Assembly: GCA_016712535.1 (NCBI GenBank)
Contig: JADJQW010000002.1
Location: 682,001 to 746,000, forward strand
Direction of reading: 5' to 3'
Length of the DNA: 64,000 bases
Origin: Flavobacteriales bacterium
GTDB taxonomy: Bacteria; Bacteroidota; Bacteroidia; Flavobacteriales_F; PHOS-HE28
Both the position numbers and the translations under genes were made by a program. The notes under the pieces are model-generated. The model saw only the letters and a list, made by a program, of their open reading frames with translations, was not told where the DNA came from and searched no databases. Below, one piece after another: positions 44,820 to 52,824 of this stretch. Each line of letters begins with the position of its first letter. Within the stretch, counting starts at the first letter, position 1.

Positions 44820-44988
44820 GGCAAGCAGGTTTGTGGGGTGGTAAGGCCCCGATTGGCAGGTGGTTCCGTACAAATAGACGCCCCGGAAGGGGTCAAGTTG
44901 CCTTGCCAACGCAGGCATCTTTCCCCAGCGTACTGTGCATTCGGCCAACGGGCGGGGCTAATCGGCCAACGGCTGAAACGGCTGATGC

Positions 44989-46164
44989 TCAGGCGTGCGG
45001 CACCGCATAGGCCTTCACGTCCCCCTCGGTGATCTCCTTGCCGCTGAGGATCACCAGCCGCTCGATCACGTTGCGCAGCTCGCGCACGTTGCCGGTCCAA
45101 GGCAGCTTCTGGAGCTCCTTGATGGCCTTGTCGGCGATCTTCTTCGGTGCAATGCCTTGCTCGATGCACACCAAGCTGATGAAGTGCTCGGCCAGCAACG
45201 GTACATCATCGAGCCGCTCGCTGAGGCTGGGCACGTGAATGGGGATCACGCTGAGGCGGTGGTAGAGGTCCTCGCGGAAGTTGCCCTTCTCGATCTCCTT
45301 GCGCAGGTCCTTGTTGGTGGCGGCGATCACGCGCACGTTCACGCTCACGTCCTTGTCACCGCCCACCGGTGTGATGCGCCCTTCTTGCAAAGCGCGCAGC
45401 ACCTTGGCCTGTGCGCTGAGGGCCATGTCGCCGATCTCGTCGAGGAAGAGGGTTCCGCCATCGGCCAGCTCGAACTTGCCCTTGCGGTCCTTGATGGCGC
45501 TGGTGAAGCTGCCCTTCATGTGGCCGAAGAGCTCGCTCTCGATCAATTCACCGGGGATGGCGGCGCAATTCACTTCGATGTAGGGCGCCTCGGCCCTGCT
45601 GCTCTTCTGATGGATGAGCCGGGCCACGCCCTCTTTGCCCGCCCCGTTGCCGCCGGTGATCAGCACGCGCGCATCGCTGGGGGCCACTTTCTCGATCATG
45701 TCGCGGATGGCTTGCAGGGCCTTGCTCTCACCGATCATCTGCACGCCGCCGAGCTTGCTCTTGCCCACCTTCTGGCGCAGCACTTTCGTTTCCTGCACCA
45801 GATTGCCACGATCCAGCGCGTTGCGCACGCTCACCAGGATGCGGCTGACGTTGGGCGGTTTCTCGATGAAGTCGAAGGCGCCCTTCTTCAGGGCATCAAC
45901 GGCGGTGTCGATGGTTCCGTGGCCGCTGATCATCACCACGGGCAGTTCCTCGTTGTGGGCCTGCAGCTTGGTGAGCACCTCCAGCCCGTCCATCTTGGGC
46001 ATCTTGATGTCGCAGAGCACCAGGTCGTACTTGCCCTTGATGGCCTTCTCGAGCCCGGCCATGCCGTCCTCGGCCTCTTCGACCTTGTGCTTCTCGTGCT
46101 CCAGGATATCGCGCAGCGCGGCGCGGATCGCTTTCTCGTCGTCGATGATGAGGATGCTGGCCAT
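44989..46164 (-). CDS. AAA+ sigma-54-type response regulator with altered GAFTGA loop and no HTH
   Basis: 391 residues from the ATG at 46164. The receiver (1-120) has D8/D9, phospho-acceptor D52 in LVLCDIKMPKMDG and K102 in FIEKP. The AAA+ domain has Walker A GGNGAGKE (171-178), Walker B TLFLDEIGDM (238-247), and LPWTGNVRELRNVIERL near the end. The sigma-54-contacting loop reads GSFTSA (218-223) instead of GAFTGA, and the protein stops at residue 391 with no Fis-type DNA-binding domain. It may act without fixed DNA binding. No kinase gene is adjacent. Confidence 0.92.
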   Translation of the reverse strand: MASILIIDDEKAIRAALRDILEHEKHKVEEAEDGMAGLEKAIKGKYDLVLCDIKMPKMDGLEVLTKLQAHNEELPVVMISGHGTIDTAVDALKKGAFDFIEKPPNVSRILVSVRNALDRGNLVQETKVLRQKVGKSKLGGVQMIGESKALQAIRDMIEKVAPSDARVLITGGNGAGKEGVARLIHQKSSRAEAPYIEVNCAAIPGELIESELFGHMKGSFTSAIKDRKGKFELADGGTLFLDEIGDMALSAQAKVLRALQEGRITPVGGDKDVSVNVRVIAATNKDLRKEIEKGNFREDLYHRLSVIPIHVPSLSERLDDVPLLAEHFISLVCIEQGIAPKKIADKAIKELQKLPWTGNVRELRNVIERLVILSGKEITEGDVKAYAVPHA

Positions 46165-46282
46165 GGGTCTTCGTCCCGGCTTGACGGGAGCGGGCAAAGA
46201 TGCGGATGGGAGCGCATGACTAGCTTGCGGCAACCGCACTGACCAGCAGCGTCTTTAAGAAAATCAAGCCCTTAAGAGCACC

Positions 46283-47725
46283 ATGCCCTCTCGGATGCGA
46301 CTTATCATAATCGCAGTTCTTCTGTTTTACGGGTTTTCCAGCCTAGCGCGGGCGCAGTGCAACCTCGCCATCACTTCCTTCACGGTACAGGAGGACTGCT
46401 CGAACGCGACCACACCTTTTGCCGGCGCATCTTGGAGTGGCGGCACCCCACCGTTCACCGTGCTTATTGTGACCAATACGGGCGGCGGAATCCAACAGCC
46501 CACATGGAGCACCTTTTGGAGCGGAGTGCTCATCGGCGCGGAATTCTCCTCGCAGGCAACGCTATCGGTGACTGATGCGATGGGTTGCACTGCGAACAGT
46601 TCCGCCCAATGGGTGAACCATGTGCCCATGCCGCCACAGGTTTCCTACACGGTCGATTGCACCGTGGGGCCAACGCTGCGCTGGTCCGGGAAGTACTACA
46701 CCGGTATATCAACAGTTGAGTTCAGCGGTTGTTCCGGCCCTTTCGCATACAACATCGCCAATACAACAACGGGCGCCACGTGGAGTGGCGACATCGCGGC
46801 TGACTGGATCGCAGAGCCGTTCTCGGCCTGGCATTTCGGCTTGCCGCTGACCCCAGGGAACTATTTTGTGGACATCTTCCCGATCAACGCTCTGCCCGGA
46901 CTTTCCTGCAATGCTGGCGCGCTGATAGAGTGCTATGTTCCCTCCCCGATCGCCTTGTCGGGCAATTCGAGTGATTGCGGCATCAACTTCAACCTGCGTG
47001 CGGCCCTTTCGGGACCATTGCCCAGCGGCACGCTCATGGGCGATCAGCTCCGCGCTGCCGGATTGGTCCCCGTTACCGAGCCGTTTTCTGCACAAGGCTA
47101 TGCCTATGTCGGTTCGGCTCCTGGCACGGCGCTCACCCCCTCGCTCCTCATGACCACCGGCATCAACGCAATCGTTGATTGGGTCGTGGTGGAGTTGCGC
47201 AGCGCGGCGGATCCTACCGTCGTGCTCCATTCGCGCCCGGCGTTGATCCAGCGCGACGGCGATGTGGTGGGGATGAGCGGCAGCACGACCATCAACGCGC
47301 CTCTGCCATCAGGGAGCTACCACGTAGCCCTGCGGCATCGCAATCATTTGGGCATCATGACCGCTTCGCCGAGGCAGCTGCTCTGGGACCAGTCGAGCAC
47401 CATGATCGATTTCCGACTGAGCAGCACGCCAACCTATGGCACGGGCGCGCGCACGGCGGTGGGCACCGTGCAGTGCCTATGGCCGGGTGATGCCGTTCCA
47501 GATGGCAACGTCCGGTATGTTGGCTCGAACAACGACCGCGACCCCATCCTGATCGCCATCGGCGGCAGCACGCCTACCAATGTGGTGAGCAACGTGTACA
47601 GCCCGCTAGATGTGAACCTGGACGGTAGCATCCGCTACGTGGGCGCGAACAACGACCGTGATCCGATCCTGACCACCGTTGGCGGGAGCACCCCGACGAA
47701 TACGCGGGTGCAGCAACTTCCCTAG
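46283..47725 (+). CDS. Secreted protein with a C-terminal paired dockerin-like module
   Basis: 480 residues with a signal peptide ending near SSLARA. The N-terminal half is Ig-like and Cys-containing (SFTVQEDCSNATTPFAGASW). The last 90 residues hold two copies of one unit: GDAVPDGNVRYVGSNNDRDP then DVNLDGSIRYVGANNDRDPI, each followed by GGSTPTN. D-x-N-x-D-G is a calcium-loop pattern like dockerin. There is no standard type A T9SS tail, so this pair may be the export or anchoring signal. The last 4 bases overlap the convergent ppx gene. Confidence 0.8.
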   Translation: MPSRMRLIIIAVLLFYGFSSLARAQCNLAITSFTVQEDCSNATTPFAGASWSGGTPPFTVLIVTNTGGGIQQPTWSTFWSGVLIGAEFSSQATLSVTDAMGCTANSSAQWVNHVPMPPQVSYTVDCTVGPTLRWSGKYYTGISTVEFSGCSGPFAYNIANTTTGATWSGDIAADWIAEPFSAWHFGLPLTPGNYFVDIFPINALPGLSCNAGALIECYVPSPIALSGNSSDCGINFNLRAALSGPLPSGTLMGDQLRAAGLVPVTEPFSAQGYAYVGSAPGTALTPSLLMTTGINAIVDWVVVELRSAADPTVVLHSRPALIQRDGDVVGMSGSTTINAPLPSGSYHVALRHRNHLGIMTASPRQLLWDQSSTMIDFRLSSTPTYGTGARTAVGTVQCLWPGDAVPDGNVRYVGSNNDRDPILIAIGGSTPTNVVSNVYSPLDVNLDGSIRYVGANNDRDPILTTVGGSTPTNTRVQQLP

Positions 47726-48633
47726 AGCACCACCGTCGCCGCGCCTTCCTTCAGAGCATACCTGCTCCAGGCCAGTTCGCGGATGCCCCCTGCGAGCAGC
47801 ACGCGGTCCATCTGGATGAGCGCGTAGGGGATGGTGTCCACGCGGTGCTCGGGAAGGCCGGGCACCAGCAGTCGTTCAGAGCGGTCCATGCGGAGCAGGC
47901 GGTCCTTCAGGCCATCGAACTCGAGCGCTGAGAAGCGGAGCGTAACGGCATCCGGCGCGAGCGCTTCGCCACGTTCTGCGCTGATGATGCGCGCCAGTGA
48001 ATCGAAGCTGCCCGCGCTGCCCACGAGCACATGCGGCTCCTGCCGCTCCACCACGGCGTAGAGGCCTTCGAGCTGATCGTCGAGGTGTGCAGCGAGGCGC
48101 GCTTCCTCCTCCACGGTGATGGGATCGCTGATCGGGATGCGCTCGCGCAAGCGCGTCACGCCGAGCTCGAAGCTGCGCTTCCACATCAGCGCCTTGTTGG
48201 TGGCGAGGATGAACTCCGTGCTGCCGCCACCGATGTCCATCACCAAGGAAGGCTGAGGACCGAAGGAGACGGCTTGGCGCACGCCCGCCAGGATCAGTTC
48301 GGCCTCCTGCTCGCCGGGGATGATGCGGATGGCGATGCCGAGCTCCTGCTTCGCGTTGCGCACGAAGTCCTCGCCATTGCGCGCGTTGCGCAGCATGCTG
48401 GTGCCGAAGCCGCGGATGATGCGCGCGCCATGCGATCGTGCTGTTTCCTTGTGCATCCGCAGCGCCTGCATGCCGCGCTCGAATGCGTCATCGGTGATCC
48501 TGCCCTGCTCGATGCCGCCCTTGCCCAGGAACACCGGCAGCTCCACGCTATGGATGATGCGCAGGCCGGCTTCGCCCTGCTCATAGACCAGCAGATTGAA
48601 GGTGTTGGTGCCGAGGTCGATGATTGCGTTCAT
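47722..48633 (-). CDS. Ppx/GppA-family exopolyphosphatase
   Basis: 303 residues from the ATG at 48633 (MNAIIDLGTNTFNLLVYEQG), an ASKHA-fold enzyme that hydrolyses polyphosphate or pppGpp. Nucleotide-binding motifs are IDLGTNTFNLLV at the start, LVMDIGGGSTEFILA in the middle, and VLVGSAGSFDSLARI. It is the short form without the C-terminal HD-like domain. It ends inside the last codons of the convergent secreted-protein gene, sharing 4 bases. Confidence 0.92.
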   Translation of the reverse strand: MNAIIDLGTNTFNLLVYEQGEAGLRIIHSVELPVFLGKGGIEQGRITDDAFERGMQALRMHKETARSHGARIIRGFGTSMLRNARNGEDFVRNAKQELGIAIRIIPGEQEAELILAGVRQAVSFGPQPSLVMDIGGGSTEFILATNKALMWKRSFELGVTRLRERIPISDPITVEEEARLAAHLDDQLEGLYAVVERQEPHVLVGSAGSFDSLARIISAERGEALAPDAVTLRFSALEFDGLKDRLLRMDRSERLLVPGLPEHRVDTIPYALIQMDRVLLAGGIRELAWSRYALKEGAATVVL

Positions 48634-48643
48634 CGCAGTTGAC

Positions 48644-48736
48644 GGTTGGAGGTTGCTTCTGTGCGTGAGGCGATCAAACCCGGCCCGCCCATCCTTCAAC
48701 CCTCAACCTGCCTTGTCATCCCGGGCTTGACCCGGG
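48644..48736. repeat. Intergenic inverted repeat, AGGTTGAGGGTTG family, copy 5, with a CCCGGG hairpin
   Basis: GGTTGGAGGTTG (48644-48655) pairs with CAACCCTCAACC (48697-48708) with one mismatch and one wobble. Right after it CCCGGG-CTTGA-CCCGGG (48720-48736) forms a second hairpin, within GTCATCCCGGGCTTGACCCG. Both lie in the 110-base gap between the ABC permease and ppx genes. Confidence 0.65.
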
Positions 48737-48743
48737 ACAACCC

Positions 48744-50075
48744 TCAGCCTTTGTACAACAACCACCTTCCCAGCTCCTTCCAGCTCACCTTCTTGCCGTA
48801 CATCAGGATGCCGGTGCGGTAGATGCGCCCAGCCAGCCAAACGCTTCCGATGAAGGTCAATACCAGCAGCGCCATGCTCAGCAGCAATTGCCACATCGGC
48901 ACGGTGCCCATCACCACGCGCACCATCATCACGATCGGGGCGGTGAGCGGGATCATGCTTCCCCAGAAGACGGCCGGGCTCTCACTGTTCACAACGGCGA
49001 GCTGCGCGATGAAGATGGCCACGATCATCGGGATGGTGACCGGGAACATGAACTGCTGCGTGTCCGTCTCGCTATCCACCGCGCTGCCGATCGCGGCGAG
49101 CAAGCTGGCATAGAGCAGGTAGCCGCCCACGAAGAAGAAGGCGAAGACGGCGAGCACCAGCGGGACATTCACTTGCGCGATGAACTCCTCGACCTTATCG
49201 GCATCGACGGGCGCCGCCGCGGTCTGCGCCTGCGCAGCGATCAGCTGTTCCTGCACCTGGGTGGTCATGCCGCCCTCGGCCAGCACGGATGGATCGAATT
49301 TCGAACTGGCGAGCACGGCAAGGCCGATCACGAGCATCAGGGCGGTGATGCCGATCCAGAGCATGAACTGCGTGAAGCCCACCATGGCCACGCCCACGAT
49401 CTTGCCCATCATGAGCTGGAATGGCCTCACGCTGCTGATGAGCACTTCCACGATCCGGCTCTGCTTCTCCTCCATCACGCCGCGCATCACCTGCACGCCG
49501 TACATGAAGATGAAGATGAACATGAAGTAGCCGAAGAAGAAGCCGATCATGGCCTTCGCATCGGCCATCGATTCCTTGCCCAGGTCCTTCACGTCGTAGA
49601 GCTTCAGGTCGAGCGGCTTGCGTACCCGTGCATACGCCTCGCGATCGATGCCCTCTTTCTGCAGCTTCGAGATCTCGAGGCTCTTCTCCAGTTCCGCGCG
49701 AATCCACTGCTTCGCGAACTCGCTCGGCTTGTTCTTGTAGATCAGGTCGGCGCGCGGGTTCTCGGTGATGCTGCCCTCCAGCAGCCGAACCTGGATGTTG
49801 TACGGGCTTTCCTTGAAAGCACTGTCCGTCCAGACGGTTCCATCCAGGAAGAAGGTGAGCCGAAGCGCCTTGTTGTCCTCGAGCCTGCGGCTGATGAGGC
49901 CCTCTTGGTCCACCACGAGGACCTTGTAGTCCGTGGCCTCCTGCATGCCTACCCAGGCCATGGCCATGACCGCGCCTGCGATCAGCAGCGGCCCCAAGAT
50001 CGTCATGATCAGGAAGCTGGGCTTGCGCACGCGGGTGATGAACTCGCGCCAGATGATGAGCCGGATCTTGTTCAT
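48744..50075 (-). CDS. ABC-2 type transporter permease (NatB-like)
   Basis: 443 residues. One N-terminal membrane segment (FLIMTILGPLLIAGAVMAM), a soluble extracytoplasmic part of about 150 residues, then five or six membrane segments. MIGFFFGYFMFIFIFMYGVQ and RGVMEEKQSRIVEVLISSVR are the typical NatB/ABC-2 signatures. The ATPase gene lies 121 bases upstream on the same strand. The substrate is not known; NatAB-type exporters move Na+ or other compounds. Confidence 0.88.
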   Translation of the reverse strand: MNKIRLIIWREFITRVRKPSFLIMTILGPLLIAGAVMAMAWVGMQEATDYKVLVVDQEGLISRRLEDNKALRLTFFLDGTVWTDSAFKESPYNIQVRLLEGSITENPRADLIYKNKPSEFAKQWIRAELEKSLEISKLQKEGIDREAYARVRKPLDLKLYDVKDLGKESMADAKAMIGFFFGYFMFIFIFMYGVQVMRGVMEEKQSRIVEVLISSVRPFQLMMGKIVGVAMVGFTQFMLWIGITALMLVIGLAVLASSKFDPSVLAEGGMTTQVQEQLIAAQAQTAAAPVDADKVEEFIAQVNVPLVLAVFAFFFVGGYLLYASLLAAIGSAVDSETDTQQFMFPVTIPMIVAIFIAQLAVVNSESPAVFWGSMIPLTAPIVMMVRVVMGTVPMWQLLLSMALLVLTFIGSVWLAGRIYRTGILMYGKKVSWKELGRWLLYKG

Positions 50076-50084
50076 GGGAGGGAG

Positions 50085-50169
50085 AGCTTCGAGCCGCTAG
50101 CCACGAGCCACGAGCTTGAGACCATCCCGCATCCCAGCGATCGCAGCTCGTAGCTCGAAGCTAGCGGCT
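50085..50169. repeat. Imperfect inverted repeat in the ABC ATPase-permease gap
   Basis: AGCTTCGAG (50085-50093) is the inverse of CTCGAAGCT (50154-50162), and AGCCGCTAG (50092-50100) the inverse of CTAGCGGCT (50161-50169). CCACGAG occurs twice between them. The two pairings exclude each other in part. The sequence is unlike the AGGTTGAGGGTTG family and fills most of the 121-base gap. Confidence 0.55.
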
Positions 50170-50196
50170 GTGCGTTTTCCATGTGGGTGGTCGTTT

Positions 50197-51138
50197 TCAT
50201 TCCGTCATTCCAGCCGCTACTTCCTCCGGCTCGTGCTCGCTCACCACCTTGATGAAGATGTCGTGCATGCGCGGCACCTCCTCCTGCACGCCATGGATCT
50301 CCACGGAAGGCAGGAGCTGCTTCAGCACGTCGTTCAGCTTCGCATCCTTGGCCAGGCGAACGCGGGCGTGGCTGTATTCGCCATTCTCCTGCACATCGAG
50401 CAGCTCGCCGGTGAAGGCGAGGGCGTTGGCCAGGGCCACCTTGTTGCCCTTGTACTCGAGGCGGTAGGTGTTGTCGGCATACTGCCGGCGGATCTCGCGC
50501 ACGTTGCCGTGCAGCATCAGCTTCGCCTTGTCGATGAGGCCGATGTGGTCGCACAATTCCTCCACGCTGGGCATGCTGTGCGTGCTGAGCATCACCGTGA
50601 CGCCCGCATCGCGCAAGCGCAGGATCTCGCTGCGGATCAGCTCCGCATTGATCGGGTCGAAGCCGCTGAAGGGCTCGTCGAGGATGAGCAGCCTCGGCTC
50701 GTGCAGCACGGTGGTGATGAACTGCACCTTCTGGGCCATGCCCTTGCTGAGCTCCTCCACCTTCTTGTTCCACCAGCCCATCATATCCCAGCGCTCGAAC
50801 CAATGCTTCAGGCGCTTCTGCGCCTCCGCCTTCTTCAGGCCTTTGAGCTGCGCGAGGTAGAGGGCCTGCTCGCCCACCTTCATCTTCTTGTAGAGTCCGC
50901 GCTCCTCAGGCAGGTAGCCGAGCTGGATCACGTCATCGGGGCCCATGGGCTGGCCGTTCAGCAGCACGCGGCCCTCATCCGGACCGGTGATGCGCGTGAT
51001 GATGCGGATCAAGGTGGTCTTGCCCGCGCCATTGGGGCCCAGCAGCCCGAACACCTGTCCGGAGGGCACCTCCATGGTGATGCCATCGAGGGCGGTGAAG
51101 GCGCCGAAGCGCTTGCTGACCTGTTCTACGCGGAGCAT
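50197..51138 (-). CDS. ABC transporter ATP-binding protein (NatA-like)
   Basis: 313 residues from the ATG at 51138 (MLRVEQVSKRFGAF). Walker A is GLLGPNGAGKTT, the ABC signature is degenerate (EELSKGMAQKVQF), Walker B is RLLILDEPFSGFDP, and the H-loop is MLSTHSM. A C-terminal DUF4162-type extension (about 215-313) is normal for this family. Together with the permease gene downstream it forms one exporter. TACCTTCG lies 10-17 bases before the start. Confidence 0.93.
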   Translation of the reverse strand: MLRVEQVSKRFGAFTALDGITMEVPSGQVFGLLGPNGAGKTTLIRIITRITGPDEGRVLLNGQPMGPDDVIQLGYLPEERGLYKKMKVGEQALYLAQLKGLKKAEAQKRLKHWFERWDMMGWWNKKVEELSKGMAQKVQFITTVLHEPRLLILDEPFSGFDPINAELIRSEILRLRDAGVTVMLSTHSMPSVEELCDHIGLIDKAKLMLHGNVREIRRQYADNTYRLEYKGNKVALANALAFTGELLDVQENGEYSHARVRLAKDAKLNDVLKQLLPSVEIHGVQEEVPRMHDIFIKVVSEHEPEEVAAGMTE

Positions 51139-51147
51139 GAGCGGCGG

Positions 51148-51155
51148 CGAAGGTA
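51148..51155 (-). promoter_or_regulatory. Possible -7 box (TACCTTCG) before the ABC ATPase gene
   Basis: TACCTTCG on the minus strand ends 9 bases before the ATG at 51138, implying a very short leader. No spaced TTG is visible. Confidence 0.35.
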
Positions 51156-51254
51156 TCGGCGTATTGGCGTGATGGGGCACCGCTCGAAGCGGTCACGCCG
51201 CCGCTCGTGTAGTGCGGCATGACCAAAAGCATGCGCACGCGGGCACGGGCTGGA

Positions 51255-51262
51255 TACCTTGC
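51255..51262 (+). promoter_or_regulatory. Possible -7 box (TACCTTGC) before mlaE
   Basis: TACCTTGC ends 4 bases before the ATG at 51267, which supports that ATG over the earlier in-frame one at 51219. The transcript would be nearly leaderless. Weak evidence on its own. Confidence 0.3.
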
Positions 51263-51266
51263 CCCC

Positions 51267-52043
51267 ATGGTGAGGGGAGCAGCTGCCAAGGTCACATCGG
51301 TGCTTCGGGATGTTGGCGAGCTCACGGCCTTCGCTGGGCGCTTCTTCCAACAGGCCGTCCACAAGCGCTTCGAGTGGCGCGAGTTCTTCCGGCAGTGCTA
51401 CATCAACGGCACGCTCACCCTGCCGCTGGTGGGCATCACCGCCTTCATCATGGGCCTGGTGCTTACCGTGCAGAGCCGCCCGACGGTGGAACGATTCGGC
51501 GCCACGAGCATGCTTCCGGCCATGGTGGCCATCAGCGTGGTGCGCGAGATCGCTCCGGTGATCACCGCGATCATCGGAGCAGGCAAGATCGGCAGCAGCA
51601 TGGGCGCCGAGCTGGGCAGCATGAAAGTGACCGAGCAGATCGATGCGATGGAGGTGAGCGGCACCAATCCCTTCCGCTACCTCGTGGTCACGCGGGTTTG
51701 GAGCACCACCTTGATGATTCCCGTCCTTGTGGTGATCAGCGATGCCATCGCCATCTGGGCCACCTGGATCGGCGTGAACATCAAGGACGACGTGAGCTGG
51801 GGGCTGTTCTACCGCCAGGTCTTCGAGTCGCTCGAGTTCTCCGATTTCCTCCCCGCCCTCATCAAGAGCTATTTCTTCGGCTTTGCCATCGGCATCGTGG
51901 GCTGCTACCGGGGCTACAACACGGAGAAGGGCACCGAGGGCGTAGGGCAGGCCGCGCATTCAGCGGTGGTCACGGCTTCACTGCTCATCTTCATCATCGA
52001 TCTGATGGCCGTGCAGATCACCGACATCCTTGGACTGAACTGA
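51267..52043 (+). CDS. mlaE: MlaE-family lipid ABC transporter permease
   Basis: 258 residues from the ATG at 51267; an earlier ATG at 51219 would add 16 basic residues and cannot be excluded. Five hydrophobic segments. Family stretches: LVGITAFIMGLVLTVQSRP, VREIAPVITAIIGAGKIGSS, GAELGSMKVTEQIDAMEVSG and FGFAIGIVGCYRGYN. With MlaF and MlaD it moves phospholipids between the two membranes. The three genes touch or overlap. No MlaB or MlaC gene is present here. Confidence 0.93.
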   Translation: MVRGAAAKVTSVLRDVGELTAFAGRFFQQAVHKRFEWREFFRQCYINGTLTLPLVGITAFIMGLVLTVQSRPTVERFGATSMLPAMVAISVVREIAPVITAIIGAGKIGSSMGAELGSMKVTEQIDAMEVSGTNPFRYLVVTRVWSTTLMIPVLVVISDAIAIWATWIGVNIKDDVSWGLFYRQVFESLEFSDFLPALIKSYFFGFAIGIVGCYRGYNTEKGTEGVGQAAHSAVVTASLLIFIIDLMAVQITDILGLN

Positions 52044-52044
52044 G

Positions 52045-52824
52045 ATGGACGCGCCGGCAAGCCTGGAGCATGCAGCGATGGGGATGACCGACGAATGCGT
52101 GGTGGAGGTGCGCGGGCTGCGCAAGGCCTTCGGCAGCAACGCGGTCCTGGACGGATTCGATCTGGATCTTCGCCGAGGCGAGAACCTCATGGTGCTCGGC
52201 AAGAGCGGCAGCGGAAAGAGCGTGCTCATCAAGTGCATCATGCGGCTGCTGGAAGCCGATGCCGGCACGATCCGCGTGCTCGGTCAGGATGTGCTGGCAC
52301 TGGACCAGGACGCCCTCGACCGCCTGCGCGTGCGAATCGGATTCCTTTTCCAGAGCAGCGCGCTCTACGACAGCATGACGGTGGAGGAGAACCTCGAGTT
52401 CCCGCTGCGGCGCCATTGGATAGCGCGCAATCCCAAGCACACGGATGCGCTTGTCGATGAGGTGCTGGATGCCGTTGGCCTTCCGCATACGCGGCGGATG
52501 TACCCCAGCGAGCTCAGCGGCGGCATGAAGCGCCGCATCGGCCTTGCGCGCACGCTCATCCTGAAACCCGAGGTCGTGCTCTACGACGAGCCCACTACCG
52601 GGCTTGACCCCATCACGGGCAAGGAGATCGTGGAGCTGATCCTCAAGCTGCAGCGCGCCTACAACACCTCGTCGATCATCATCTCGCACGACCTCAATGT
52701 GGCCAAGCTGGCCGCCAACCGCATCATCGTGCTGCACGAGGGCCGCAACCATGTGGAGGGGAGCTACGCCGATCTTCGCGCCTCCAAAGACCCCGTGGTG
52801 CGCTCATTCTTCATCTTCATGTGA
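52045..52824 (+). CDS. mlaF: MlaF-family lipid ABC transporter ATPase
   Basis: 259 residues. Walker A is LGKSGSGKSVLIKC, the signature is SELSGGMKRRIGLAR, Walker B is EVVLYDEPTTGLDP, and the H-loop is IIISHDL. The N-terminal 12 residues before MGMTDECVVEV may not be translated. It begins 1 base after the mlaE stop, and its own stop overlaps the mlaD ATG by one base (TGATG). Confidence 0.95.
   Translation: MDAPASLEHAAMGMTDECVVEVRGLRKAFGSNAVLDGFDLDLRRGENLMVLGKSGSGKSVLIKCIMRLLEADAGTIRVLGQDVLALDQDALDRLRVRIGFLFQSSALYDSMTVEENLEFPLRRHWIARNPKHTDALVDEVLDAVGLPHTRRMYPSELSGGMKRRIGLARTLILKPEVVLYDEPTTGLDPITGKEIVELILKLQRAYNTSSIIISHDLNVAKLAANRIIVLHEGRNHVEGSYADLRASKDPVVRSFFIFM

Noticed and set aside
44995..46242. 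Plus-strand frame (415 codons) opposite the AAA+ regulator
   Set aside because: Shadow of the strongly biased regulator gene; no recognisable domain.
48888..50153. Plus-strand frame (421 codons) opposite the ABC permease, very rich in His and Glu
   Set aside because: The His/Glu/Asp richness is the usual antisense echo of a GC-rich membrane-protein gene.
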